Positions 32,775 to 43,500 of a stretch of 64,000 bases of DNA are shown piece after piece. The translations under genes were made by a program, and so were the position numbers. The notes under the pieces are model-generated. The model was not told the DNA's origin. It saw only the letters and a program-made list of their open reading frames with translations, and did no database searches. Source of the DNA: Oscillibacter sp. 1-3 (GTDB taxonomy: Bacteria; Bacillota; Clostridia; Oscillospirales; Oscillospiraceae); NCBI RefSeq assembly GCF_000403435.2, contig NZ_KE159707.1, positions 64,274 to 128,273 on the forward strand. The letters run 5' to 3'. Within the stretch, counting starts at the first letter, position 1. Every line of letters begins with the position of its first letter.

Positions 32775-33445
32775 CTTACATCACCTCGTTCCTTCTTGAC
32801 TTTTTTACTTTTCTGAGCGGTGGCGCGGGCCTTTTGAATATTGGGGTTATTCAAGTTCCAGGTTCCGATATCCACCTTTTGTTTTTGAAACATTTCTTCC
32901 GGCATATACTTGCGGCACAGGCGGGGCAGGTAGGCGGGGACATCGGCGGCGTCATAGGGATATCCGATTCCGTCGCCATACACGACCTCCTGTTCCAGCT
33001 CCGATTTCAGCGCCTGAAACCTAGCGGGATCAAAATTCTCATATGTGCTCCGGCCCGTGAGTTCCTCGTAGGCCCGCTCTCCCATATGGGGGAGGCAGTC
33101 AAAGCGCTGGTCCTGATAGTCCGGCGCGTCAACCAGGGAGTCCGGGTCTTTCAGCGCGGCCATGTACACACCCTTGCCCTGGGCCACCAGCCATGTGCGG
33201 AAGTCCATAAAGCCGTCATCTGTGCAGCCGCCGCGCTCCATGACGGAGGCGGCGGTCCACAGGCCGTACTGATCGGCCAAGCTGCTGTAGGCGTGGGCAA
33301 AGTCATCGAACCTCTTGGCCTGCTCCGGCCCCAGGTCCATCAGCTGCTCCATCAGCCACTCGCCGGGGCCGCTTGGATGTTCCTTCGCCTGGGCGATCAG
33401 CGCCCAGAAGGTTTCCTTGTTGATCTCTGCAATAGGCTGATTCAC
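32771..33445 (-). CDS. DUF4240 protein
   Basis: The 224-residue protein, starting at a GTG, carries a DUF4240 domain: TFWALIAQAKEHP, then LWTAASVMERGGCTDDGFMDFRTWLVAQGKGVYMAALKDPDSLVD. After the domain, a ~90-residue extension ends in WNLNNPNIQKARATAQKSKKVKKERGDVR-type sequence (positions about 32,771-32,860). The same WN-x-IQKARA module closes the next protein upstream. Function is unknown. Confidence 0.78.
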   Translation of the reverse strand: MNQPIAEINKETFWALIAQAKEHPSGPGEWLMEQLMDLGPEQAKRFDDFAHAYSSLADQYGLWTAASVMERGGCTDDGFMDFRTWLVAQGKGVYMAALKDPDSLVDAPDYQDQRFDCLPHMGERAYEELTGRSTYENFDPARFQALKSELEQEVVYGDGIGYPYDAADVPAYLPRLCRKYMPEEMFQKQKVDIGTWNLNNPNIQKARATAQKSKKVKKERGDVR

Positions 33446-33876
33446 CTGCTTTCACCGCCCTTCTGTTTGCCGGACCGCGCCCTTTTCCTTTGGGGAGCTG
33501 CCGCCCTTGCCTTTTGGATGGCCGAGTCGTCATGGTTCCACAGACGCCCGGTATAACAGCCGTTCTCCTGGATGATGAGCGCCGCGTTCCACAGACCGTA
33601 TCTGTTTGCCAATTCCATGTAGCCGTGCATGATGCTGTGGAAATTCAGAATTTGTTCCGGCTTCATCGCCAGCAGGTGGTCCGTCAGCCAGTATACGGAT
33701 TCTTTGTGATTTCCGCCGCAGGAGGCCCTTGCCTGATCAATCAGCATGATTCTGGTGTATTCGCTCCGGCAATGATAGCTTACCGCTTGAAAGGGAATGG
33801 CGCGGCCGGGAGCGTCCCGGTTGATGATGTCAATCTGGAGTGGGCTGTACAGCCTCAGTTCTACGGTCTCGCTCAT
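33442..33876 (-). CDS. Shortened DUF4240-like protein with LYSPL N-terminus
   Basis: The 144-residue protein starts MSETVELRLYSPLQIDI and then resembles the first part of DUF4240: VYWLTDHLLAMKPEQI, then YGLWNAALIIQENGCYTGRLWN. The CTDDGF..FRTWL core and about 100 following residues of the neighbouring paralogue are absent, yet the C-terminal module (IQKARAAAPQRKRARS, ending KQKGGESR) is kept. It overlaps both neighbours by four bases. Confidence 0.62.
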   Translation of the reverse strand: MSETVELRLYSPLQIDIINRDAPGRAIPFQAVSYHCRSEYTRIMLIDQARASCGGNHKESVYWLTDHLLAMKPEQILNFHSIMHGYMELANRYGLWNAALIIQENGCYTGRLWNHDDSAIQKARAAAPQRKRARSGKQKGGESR

Positions 33877-35018
33877 CTGCTGTCCTCTCCTCTCTGGGGC
33901 CGGGGACGGACGTGGGCCTTTGCAGTCTCCAGTTCCTCTTTGGTGCGGATGAAAAAGCCGTCGTATTCCCAAAAGGAGACATAGAGGTCGCCATAGTCTG
34001 TCTTTCGTGGCCGCTGCTCATAGCCCTCGCCCCAGCCGTCGGAATACTGTCCCATGCAAAACTCCTTCAGTTCCTCCAGCTCACCAGGGCTGAGGGCGCC
34101 CCTGACTTTACAGACGGCCACGCCGAACAGCTCCCCATCTACCTCCTCAACGTCTACGCTGATGGAGAGAACTTTTTCATCCACAGCCTTCGAGCCGTCA
34201 AAGTAGGTCATGAGTCCCCGTTCGGCTTCCTCCGGCATCCGCTCATCCTCAATGCCCTGGCGGATGATCGTCTGGAAGCCCGTCAGGTTTCCACCCGTCA
34301 GAATTTGAGGCCCGCAGCCGGGTTCCTCCTCCGGGTCCGCCTCAAACAGCTCGGCATACAGGGGGCTGTAGAGCTTCCATTCCGTAATTTTTTCTTCCGC
34401 GGTAATCACCTCTGTTTTTTGAGATTTTTGAGTTTCCTCCGAGGCAAGCAGGTCCCCGAAACCCATGCGCTCCAAGACCTTCCGGTACAACTTCCGCTCA
34501 AATGCCAGATACTCCGGCGCGGAGGTATCCACCTCCCGCAGGACAGCTTCTTCGTAGACGGTCCCGGTCACGATCTCCCAATCCACCGCGCCGAACCGGG
34601 CGGCGGTCAGCCAGCGCAGAAGCTGGCGGCCATCCATCTGCTCAAACAGGCCGCGGCTGTCCTCGTAGGCGAAATAGCTGTACAGGTCGATGCCCGTCAT
34701 CTTTTTCGCCGCGCGGAACAGTGTGAAGCCCTGGGGGTCCAGGCTGGGGGAGACCGTCTCATAAAACCGGATCATCTCCGCCAGGGAGGACAGCTTTGGG
34801 CTGTAGGCGTCCAAAGCGGCTTGCAGGGCAGCCGACTTTTTCTCGGAAAAATTTGCCCGGCGCCGGGCCTCGCTGTAATCGCCGCTGAGGCGCTGGCACT
34901 CCAGTTCGCTCTTTTCCAGAGCCTTTTGCGCTCGATCCAGCTCTCTCTGTGTGGTTTCCAGGCGGACACAGGCGGCGGGATACTCCCGGATCGCCCGGAG
35001 CATTTCTCTCGGGCCCAT
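33873..35018 (-). CDS. Large LYSPL-motif accessory protein
   Basis: The 381-residue protein has an N-terminal coiled coil (TTQRELDRAQKALEKSELEC through KKSAALQAAL, about residues 20-75), a helical domain with FTLFRAAKKMTGIDLYSYFAYEDSRGLFEQM, and from about 210 a domain starting EWKLYSPLYAELFE that shares VDGELFGVAVCKVRG, LEELKEFCMGQYSDGW and DLYVSFWEYDGFFI with the protein at 32,196. Function is unknown. It ends RPRPQRGEDSR. Confidence 0.6.
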   Translation of the reverse strand: MGPREMLRAIREYPAACVRLETTQRELDRAQKALEKSELECQRLSGDYSEARRRANFSEKKSAALQAALDAYSPKLSSLAEMIRFYETVSPSLDPQGFTLFRAAKKMTGIDLYSYFAYEDSRGLFEQMDGRQLLRWLTAARFGAVDWEIVTGTVYEEAVLREVDTSAPEYLAFERKLYRKVLERMGFGDLLASEETQKSQKTEVITAEEKITEWKLYSPLYAELFEADPEEEPGCGPQILTGGNLTGFQTIIRQGIEDERMPEEAERGLMTYFDGSKAVDEKVLSISVDVEEVDGELFGVAVCKVRGALSPGELEELKEFCMGQYSDGWGEGYEQRPRKTDYGDLYVSFWEYDGFFIRTKEELETAKAHVRPRPQRGEDSR

Positions 35019-35020
35019 GG

Positions 35021-35431
35021 TCAGCCCGCCTTTCGGAACCGGGCGAGGAACCGCTCCAGCACATGAATGCGCCCGCCCACCTTCATGGAGGATACCTCCA
35101 GGCCGTTCATCTGGCTCTGGATGCGGCGGCGAATGGCCTGGAGGGCCTGCCGGTCGTTGCAGCACTCCAGCACGATGTACTCGCTGCCGCGGGCCAAAAC
35201 CTCCCGGCGGCCCTGCTCGTCCCGGATGCTGGCCATGAGCCGCTGGCCCAGCTGCTTCCGGTAACGGTCCTGGAGAAGCTCCGTGTCGCCGGAGACGTTG
35301 TGCTTCTTGAGAATAGCGGCGATTTCGCCAGAGCTGATTCTCATATTGGTAAACAGTGTGTTCAGAATTTCATTCTCCGCCTCCGGAGGCAGAATGGGCC
35401 TGCCGGGAGGACCTGTGGTTTTTTGCGTCAT
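35021..35431 (-). CDS. Small conserved accessory protein
   Basis: The 136-residue protein has a mostly helical pattern (ENEILNTLFTNMRISSGEIAAILKKH, then DRYRKQLGQRLMASIRDEQGRREVLARG and CNDRQALQAIRRRIQSQM). The first helices could form a helix-turn-helix. It is not a family I can name. It overlaps the upstream gene by four bases. Confidence 0.55.
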   Translation of the reverse strand: MTQKTTGPPGRPILPPEAENEILNTLFTNMRISSGEIAAILKKHNVSGDTELLQDRYRKQLGQRLMASIRDEQGRREVLARGSEYIVLECCNDRQALQAIRRRIQSQMNGLEVSSMKVGGRIHVLERFLARFRKAG

Positions 35432-36177
35432 CGTTCGGTTCCTTCTTTCTTTTTCAAATTCGGTTTTTTCTGAGCGTCGGCCTCCTTTTTCATATCCCGC
35501 TCCATTCCATCCGGGGACCAGACGAGAATGCCGCGGAATTCCTTCGCCTGATCCGCAGGGAAACCGTCTGGAGGCGGCCCCGAGGCGGAGGCGGCAATGG
35601 CAGTCCGCAGTTTCGGGTTTTTGGAGGATTTGTAGTGGTAGCAGTGCTCTCCCGCACGGTAGACTATGCTGTCACACAAACCGTCCTGCTGTGTGATAAA
35701 ATGCTCCACTGCCCGCTTTTCCAAAAGAAACACAGGCTGTATTTCCTGCGCAAACTGCCGCCCTATGCCGTCTATGTACTTGGCCATGCCGCGCACATTG
35801 CCGCACTCAAATTCCGGCGCAAAAAAGCCGTATCGTTCGCTGAACAGCGACCATTTTTTCCTTCCGGCGCAGTCCAGACGGACCAGAAAATACTTGCCGT
35901 CCCGCTTCCCGGACAGCGGCTCGAAGCGGACGTCGTCGTACATAGGGCCGGAGACCAGGGCGTTGTTCTTGAACCAGATGTAATAATGGTCCAAAATAAA
36001 AGGGTTGGTGACGCCCATGACCACTTTGGCGATCTTCTTCAGCCGTCCTGCCAGGGCTCTGTCTTGGCAGAACCAGTCGTACCAGCCCGCCCCGCATTGT
36101 GTGTGAATGTCCGGGCTGTCGTAAAATCCGGCCTTGAACTGCTTCTGCCACTGGCGGATGGAGATTTCTTCTTTCAC
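35428..36177 (-). CDS. Conserved accessory protein, unknown function
   Basis: The 249-residue protein begins ISIRQWQKQFKAGFYDSPDIHTQCGAGWYDWFC and has a beta-rich centre (YYIWFKNNALVSGPMYDDVRFEPL, KYFLVRLDCAGRKKWSLFSE). A Pro-rich linker leads to a basic end, NLKKKEGTER. No family is recognised. Its start overlaps parB by four bases, so it belongs to the ParB/SSB block of the operon. Confidence 0.58.
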   Translation of the reverse strand: MKEEISIRQWQKQFKAGFYDSPDIHTQCGAGWYDWFCQDRALAGRLKKIAKVVMGVTNPFILDHYYIWFKNNALVSGPMYDDVRFEPLSGKRDGKYFLVRLDCAGRKKWSLFSERYGFFAPEFECGNVRGMAKYIDGIGRQFAQEIQPVFLLEKRAVEHFITQQDGLCDSIVYRAGEHCYHYKSSKNPKLRTAIAASASGPPPDGFPADQAKEFRGILVWSPDGMERDMKKEADAQKKPNLKKKEGTER

Positions 36178-37097
36178 GAAGACGCCTCCTCTCCCTGCGG
36201 CAGAAGTCGTTCCAGGACGTCTGCGATGGCGGAGAAGGTTTCCGCCAGCTCGCGGGCCTCTTTGACAGAATCCTCAATTTCGTCGGGCCGCATACGGGTG
36301 TTCTCCACCCAGATACGGACGTTTTCCTCCGTGGGGGTCAGCAGGACGGCTCGCTCAAAGGCTTTACAGAAGAGAGAAGCGATCTTGCCCCGGCGGTCCG
36401 CCTCAGCGTCGATGGCCTGGACCTCCTTTTTCGCTTTCAGAAGCTCCACCGCCTGGGCGGCGGCTTCCTCTCGTTCCTCCTCCGGCAGCTCCTGAACCTG
36501 ACGGGTGATGTTGTAGCCCTGGTTCACGGACAGGTCCCCGCTGTCCAGGGCCTCCTTCACGGTGGATGGGGCGTGCTCATCAATTTGCATGACCTTGCCC
36601 ATGGTGACCTCGCCAATGCCAACCGACTCAGCCAGTTCTTTCCTCGTGCTGACAGGAGGGAGCGCTTCTGACAATGTTGTCAAAAGCGCTCCCTCTCCAG
36701 ATTTGTCTCCTCCGGCCGCAGCCTGATTGGCCCTGGCCTTCGCCTCAATATCCGGCCTCAGCTTCAGGGCGATCTTGCCCAGCTCCCACTTCTCCAGGTT
36801 CCGGCGGCCCCGCTGGTTCTCAATGGCCCAGCGTTTCGCCTCCAGCAAGTCCTCAAACGAGAACACCGCCATTTTATACGGAATCCCGTGCTCCTCACAC
36901 AGCCGCTGGCGGTTATGTCCGTCGATGATGACCATATCCTCATTGACGATGATAGGCGAGTAGCATCCGTTTTTCAGCAGGTCCGCTTCCAGGGCGGCCA
37001 GCTGCTCCCCCGTGAGAGGGGGGAGCAGCTCTGCCATCTCCGGCAGCACCACCGGGGTCCGGTCCGCGCTGCCATATTCGACGCCAGTGTTCCGCAT
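36174..37097 (-). CDS. parB: ParB/Spo0J-family partition protein
   Basis: The 307-residue protein has a ParB/sulfiredoxin-like N-terminal domain (LEADLLKNGCYSPIIVNEDMVIIDGHNRQRLCEEHG) and a helix-turn-helix region (STRKELAESVGIGEVTMGKVMQID), then a helical C-terminus. ParB-type proteins bind DNA in partition or regulation. No ParA is visible in the window. It overlaps ssb by one base and the next gene by four. Confidence 0.85.
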   Translation of the reverse strand: MRNTGVEYGSADRTPVVLPEMAELLPPLTGEQLAALEADLLKNGCYSPIIVNEDMVIIDGHNRQRLCEEHGIPYKMAVFSFEDLLEAKRWAIENQRGRRNLEKWELGKIALKLRPDIEAKARANQAAAGGDKSGEGALLTTLSEALPPVSTRKELAESVGIGEVTMGKVMQIDEHAPSTVKEALDSGDLSVNQGYNITRQVQELPEEEREEAAAQAVELLKAKKEVQAIDAEADRRGKIASLFCKAFERAVLLTPTEENVRIWVENTRMRPDEIEDSVKEARELAETFSAIADVLERLLPQGEEASS

Positions 37098-37501
37098 TAA
37101 GCGATGGCCTCACTCTCAGGCATCCCGCAGGCGGCGGCCTCCCGGTTTGCTCTGGCAGCGTCAATGGCCCCGGCGGCCTCCCGCGCCTTTCTGGGGGAAA
37201 GCACTTCCACATCGCTGGCCTTGATGAGGAAGCCGGGCTGGCGGGTGGGGTCCTCGGAGGGCACAACGGTTTCGAAGTCCCCGGCGGCGGCCAGCTTGCA
37301 GCCCTTATAGGCCATGGCGGCGCAGCGTTCCGCCAGGGGGCCGCGGACCTTGATGGAGATAAAATCGGTGAGGCGGGTTCCGTCCTTGGCCCGGTAGCGC
37401 CGGTCCGAGGCGATCCGCAGGATGGCGTAGGGCCTGCCGTCCTCCTGAGTCTTCAGCTCCACGTCGTTGGTCAGGTTTCCGGTTGCGGCAATTTTTAGCA
37501 T
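37097..37501 (-). CDS. ssb: Single-stranded DNA-binding protein
   Basis: The 134-residue protein begins MLKIAATGNLTNDVELKTQEDGRPYAILRIASDRRY and has the OB-fold segment FISIKVRGPLAERCAAMAYKGCKLAAAGDFE. It likely protects single-stranded DNA during transfer and replication. GGAGA precedes the ATG. The C-terminal end (MPESEAIA) lacks the acidic DDDxPF-type tip of housekeeping SSBs, so it may not recruit the usual host partners. The 85-base gap to the adhesin stop shows nothing further. Confidence 0.88.
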   Translation of the reverse strand: MLKIAATGNLTNDVELKTQEDGRPYAILRIASDRRYRAKDGTRLTDFISIKVRGPLAERCAAMAYKGCKLAAAGDFETVVPSEDPTRQPGFLIKASDVEVLSPRKAREAAGAIDAARANREAAACGMPESEAIA

Positions 37502-37586
37502 AGACAGTCTCCTTCTTTGGTGATATATTTATAATGTATAGGACTACAGGCGGCCCGCCGGAAAGCGGACCGCCTGGGCGCGGGAA

Positions 37587-40500
37587 TCAATAGCCGGTAC
37601 GGGGCAGTTTGGGCACGGAGGGCTTCTTTCCGTAGACGGTGGTCACCCAGCGGCTGACCGCCTGGACCCATACGCCTTGGTAGGTGCCGCCCACGTCCGC
37701 CTTGTTTACAAAGGAACTGGCGGCGATGCTGGACACGGCCTTGCAGTGGATCATGGGCTTCTCCACCTGGGCGAAGCCGCCGGGGACCTGCCCAAAGACG
37801 AACATGATTTCTGTGACCCGCTCGTTGCTGGCGAGGCCCAGAGCCGTGGCGGAGGCGGCGAGGGTGTAGTTTTTCTGGGTGGAGAGGTTGTCCGCCAGGG
37901 TCTGGGGCTCTCCTCCGTTCACCCGGTAGGTGATCTTATAGGTTCCGGGGAAGTTATAGGTGCCGGTGACGATCTTCTCCAGCCGCACCTCGGCGGGAAG
38001 CGTGTCCCGCCAATAGAAATTGTCAAGGCGCACGTTGGAGCTGTTGGCGATGCCGGAGAATATGTAATTGACCGGCTGGCCCGCCATGACCTCGGCGGGG
38101 CCGGTCTTGGTGATGGACACGCCGGTGGTCATGCTCTTGTTTGTCACTTCGAAGCGGACGATCTGGCCTTCGTGCTCCAGGTATGCTGTCAGGGGCGTTT
38201 CGTTTACGCCGTAATTGGCGGGCGCTTTGACCTCCCGGATGGTATAGCGGCCCAGAGGGAGCTGACGGGAAACGGCGAGGCCCCGGCCATCGCTGCGGAT
38301 GGTGTCCACGAGGTTGCTGGCCTTGTCGTAGATTTCAAAGACCGCGCCCTCCAGCAGCGTTCCGGCGGGGAGGCCATTGGTGGAATTGTAGTCGGCGGAT
38401 TTCTTTGTGATCTGAATCTGACCGGAAATGGGGGTGTTCTCCCACTCCACTAGGGTGGTCTCCCCGGGCTTTACATAGACGGTTTTCATCTGGGTGTCCG
38501 TGATGTAGCCCTCGTTCTCCAGTTCCCGCAGGTAGTAGCGGCCTGCCGTGGTGATGCCCTCGATGTACACATACCCGGAATTGTCGCTGGTGTACTGCCC
38601 GATGGGAGTGTTGGCGCTGTCGTACAGCAGGAAGCTGACGCCATAGATGCCTTTCTTGGTGACAGAATCAACCTTGTGAATTAAAATGCCCGAGAAAGCC
38701 TTGTTCGTCACCGTGAGTGTGGTGGTTTCGCCATCCTTGATGGTGAAATACTGCGGGGTTTCATCGACCTTGAAGCCCTTTGCGGCCTCAATCTCGACGG
38801 CATAGTAATCCCCGGCGTCCAGGTCCGCATGGACCCGGCCCGTGGAATCCGTAACGACGGTTTCCACCAGAGCGCCGTCCATTCTGCGGATTTCAAACTT
38901 GACGTTGGGAATGCGCTGGGTTTTGTCGGCCTCGTTGACCTTGATCAGCTCCAGGCCGCCTGCGGGGACATTTTCAAAGGTGATGGTCTGGGTGTCATTG
39001 GCGTTCACCTGGACAGTCTGGCGCTTGGTGTTCGGATCGATGACATAGCCGGGGAGCGTTTCGATTTCCTCCACGATTATCGTGCCCACAATACCGGGGA
39101 TTTTGATCTGGCCCAGGGAATCCGTCGAGTAGAGACCGTTGGAGGAAATCTTTCCGCCATCCAGGTCCACGTTGGAGCCGTCGGCGTAGGTGATTTTGAA
39201 TTTCACACCCGCCAGCGGCTTCTTGGTCGCGGCGTCGATCTTGTTGATGATCAGCCCTCCGGCTTTCTTGTTCCAAAAGGTCAGGCTCTGGGCCTCGCCC
39301 TCCTTGATGAGGATGCTCTGGGGCTGACCGTCAAGGATATAACCGTCCAGGGTCTTGGTTTCTTTGACGGTGATGGTCGTGCCAGGGGTCAGGCCGGGGA
39401 TGGAAATGCGCCCATCCTTGTCAGTGGTATAGTAGCCGCTGTTGGGTCCCACGACAGCCCCGGAACTGTCTGTTACCAGAAATTCCACACCAGCCAGCGG
39501 CTCGTTGTCGCTGCCGTCGATGAATTTTTGAATCGTCAGCGTGTTGGCGGGGATGTTGTAAAAGGTTGCCGTCTGTGTTTCCTGGGGATTGACCGTAATA
39601 GTCTGGCTCTCTCTGCCCGGTTCGATGGTATATCCGGGCAGGGGCCGGGTTTCCTTGATTACAACGGTCCCCACGATGCCGGAGATATGGATTTCCCCGT
39701 GGTCATCAGTCGTATAGAGGCCCTTGCTGGAGAGGTGTCCATTGTCTGTGTCAACGTAGCCGCCCTCAGCATAGATAACCTCAAATTCTACGCCAGCCAG
39801 AGGCTTTCCGGTTTGCTTATCCAGCTTGCGGATAATCAGCGAACCGGCGGGTTCATTCCAGAAGGTGAGATTCTGAGCCTTGCCCGCCTCGATCTTGATG
39901 CTCTGGGGACGGCCATCCAGGACGTAACCGTCCACGGTTTTGATCTCCTGGGCGGTGATGGTGGTGCCGGGTTCCAGGCCCTCCAGCACAATCTCGCCCG
40001 CATTGTTTGTGTAGTAGATGCCTCCGTCGGGATTCAAGGGCTTGCCGGAGCCGTCCACCACTTTGAAGGCTACGCCAGCCAGGGGTTCGTTGGCGGTTCC
40101 CTCAATGTACTTGTGGATTGTCAGCGTCATCTTGGGGTCATTCTCGAAAGTGAGATCGTTGTTGCCTCCGCTGGAACTTCCTCCGGAACTGGTCCCGCCG
40201 GAAGAGCCGCTGGTCCAGCTGTTGCCGGAGCCGTTTTTCACGATGATGGTCTTGGGCGTGGTGTCCAAAACATAGCCGTCCGGGACTCTGCTTTCAGACA
40301 CCACAACGGTGCTGCCGGGGATGAGGCCCGTTACTACGACGGTCCCGTCCTTTCCGGTAGTGTAGCGGCCCAGCACATTGCCATTGCCGTCCTTGACGGT
40401 AAACTCCGTGTTGGGCACAGGCTTTCCGGTGACAGAATCCAACTTGGTCAGCGTCAGGCTGCACATGGGTTCGTTGTAGAAGCGAAGGGTCTGGGTGTCC

Positions 40501-43500
40501 TGGGGATTGACCACGACGGTCTGGCTCTTGCTGTTGGGGTCCATGACATAGCCGTCGGGGGCCTTTTCCTCCGTGACCACCAGGGTTCCGGTCACTTGGG
40601 TGATCTTGATCTGCCCGTTGCTGTCGGTGGTGTAGATGCCGTTGGAAGAAAGTTTGCCGCCCTCGGTGTCGACCACGCACCCGTCGGCGTAGAGCACCTT
40701 GAACTGTGCGCCCGCCAAGGGGGCCTTTGTGACGGAATCCAGTTTTTCAATGATGAGAGTTCCGGCCCGTTTGTTCCAGAACGTGAGGCGCTGTACCTCG
40801 CCGCCCTTGATGAGAATGTCCTGCGGAGTCCCATCCAGCACAAAACCGTCCACAGTTTTGATCTCACGGGCCTTCACAGTAGTGCCGGGTTCAATGCCGC
40901 TCAGCACGATCTCGCCGGCCTTGTCCGTGTAATAGGTCCCATCATCAGGGCCGACCGCCGCTCCGGAGCCGTCGGTGACCTTGAACGCAACGCCGCTCAG
41001 AGGCTCGTTTTCGGTGCCCTCAATGAACTTTTGAATAATCAGTGTTGTTCCGGGCTGATTGTCAAAAATCAGCCCGTTGGCCACACCGGAGCGGACGACG
41101 ATATTCTTCGGCGTCTGATCCAGAATGTAGCCCTTCGGCGCTTTCTGCTCAGACACGACAACGGTAGCGTTGGGCTTCAGGCCGGAGACCGTCACAGTAC
41201 CGTCGGCGCCGGTGGTGTAGAGCCCATTGTTGGGGCCGGCCACATGCCCGTCGCTGTACTGGACCAGGAACTGCGCCCCAGCCAGAGGCTTATGGGTCAC
41301 GGCGTCCCGCTTCAGGATGGTCAGGGTGCAGAGAGGGGCGTCATAGAATCGGAGTGTCTGCGTGTCCCCGGCGTTGACCACCACCGTCTGGGGCGTGGGG
41401 TCCTTCTCATAAAAATCAGGGGCTTTGTCCTCCGTCACGACATAGGTGCCGGGCTGAATTTTGGAGATTACGATCTGCCCATTCTGGTCTGTGGTATAAA
41501 GGCCATTGCTGGAGGTGAGTCCCTCATTATCGGGGAGCAGCTCTCCATTAGCATTGGTAATTTTGAACCGTGCTCCGGCCAAGGGTTCCTTGGTGATCTT
41601 GTCATACTTTTCGACAATGAGCCCGCCCTTCGGAGTATTGGTCACGATGACCGTTTGGGTGTCTCCGTTGGGGCCAATTACCACGTTTTTGCTGGGTTCG
41701 TCCATGACATAGCCTGCCGGGGCCTTGACTTCCGTCAGCACATACGCGCCGGGAGCAAGATTGGAAATCCGAATCTCACCGTTGGAATCTGTGGTAAAAA
41801 TGCCGTTCTGCGTGAGCGTAGCGGTACCAATCACGCCGTCCAGACCCACCTCGCAGCCAGCGGCAGTTGTCACACGGAACTGAGCGCCGGGGAGGGGCTG
41901 GCCGCTGACGCTGTCCCGCTTCTGGATAATCAGTTTTCCCTTGGGCTGGTTTTTGAAGGTCAGGCTGACCGTCCGGCCCTCCTTAATTTGGACGGTCTGC
42001 GACTGCGTGTCAATGATGAATCCGTCCGGTGCCTTGGTCTCCGTTACGATCACGCTCTTGCCAGGCTTCAAACCCTCAATGCGGATTTCTCCGTGGGTGT
42101 CGGTCCGGTAAATCCCATTGGAATCACCAATCAAAGTTCCATCCGCGTAGGTGACCTTGAACTCAGCGTCCTGGAGGGTGATGCTGGGGTTGACGGAGCA
42201 GACCTTCCTGATGAGGAGATTTCCGTCCGGCGAATTATCAAAGGTCACAGTAATGACATTCTGCACGCCGTCGTCCGAAATGTAGACCGTTTCAGAGGAA
42301 TTGATGATGGAATACCCATCAGCGGGGTCGATCTCCTCCACGATATAGGTGCCCGCAGTGAGGCCCGTCCAGATGCAGGTGCCGTTTTTCCCGGTGACCT
42401 TCTGCCCGATGACCGTGCCGCCCGTGCCGGAGGTGCCGCCCAGGAAGCGGAGCTGGAAGGTGCAGCCAGGCAGGGCCTCGCCGGTAACAGAGTCATACTT
42501 CTCAACGACGATCCCGTTTAAGGGTTCGTTCTGGAAAGTGACGGTTTTGCTCTCGTTTCCGTGGATAATGACCTTCTGTGTGGTGGGTTCCTTCATCTGG
42601 AAGCCGGGGGCAGGAGCCACTTCCGTGATGGTGTACTCACCAGGATAGAGACGCTTGCCCTGTTCGTGCAGCTTGATCTCGCCCCTGGCGTCCGTGAAGA
42701 TGTAGCCAAAATCAATGGCAGCCGGAGCCTCGGCGGCTTCGCCGTTGCTGGTGTAAGTCACATGGAACTTGGCCCCCTCAATGGGAGCGCCTGCCACGCT
42801 GTCTTCCTTGAAGATGGTCAGCTCGGGGGCCTTGCGGTTCTTGAACGTCAGCTTCTTCACATCTCCGGCGTTCAGGGAAACCGTTTGCACCCGGTCGGCG
42901 TCCTTGTCTGGGAGGAAGTAAGGCGCGGGGACGGAAATCTCCGTGACCCGGTAGGTGCCGGGCTCCACCCGCTTCGTTACCATGCCGTCCGGCCCGGTCT
43001 TCCAATCGTCCTGGAAATCACCGTTGATGGCCTCCACCCGGAACACGGTGTCGGGGATCGGCTCCTGACTGTCCGCGTCGATCTTATAAAGGGTCAGCTC
43101 CGGCTTCTTCAGGTTTTCAAAAATGACTTCCTTCTCGTCGCCGCCGTTAAGGGAGATCGTCTTGGTCCGCTCCTCGCCAATCACATAGGGCTCGGGAACG
43201 GACTGCTCGGTGATGCGGTAGCTGCCGGGGGCGACCCGCAGCTCCACGGAGCCGTTGGCCTCGGTGGTCAGGTTCTGACGGTAGTCGCCGTCAATGGCCT
43301 CCAAAAGAAAAACGGTGCCGGGGATTTTTTCGCCGGTGCCCTTCTCCACTTTCGAGATTTTGAGCAAGGGCTGCTTGAGGTTGTCGAAGATGAGCTGCTG
43401 ATCGTCGCCAGCCCCCAGCCAGATCGTCTGGGTGGGCTCGTCGCTGACAACCCAGGGGTCCGGGACGCTCTTTTCCGTGACCTCGTAAGAATCCACGGGA

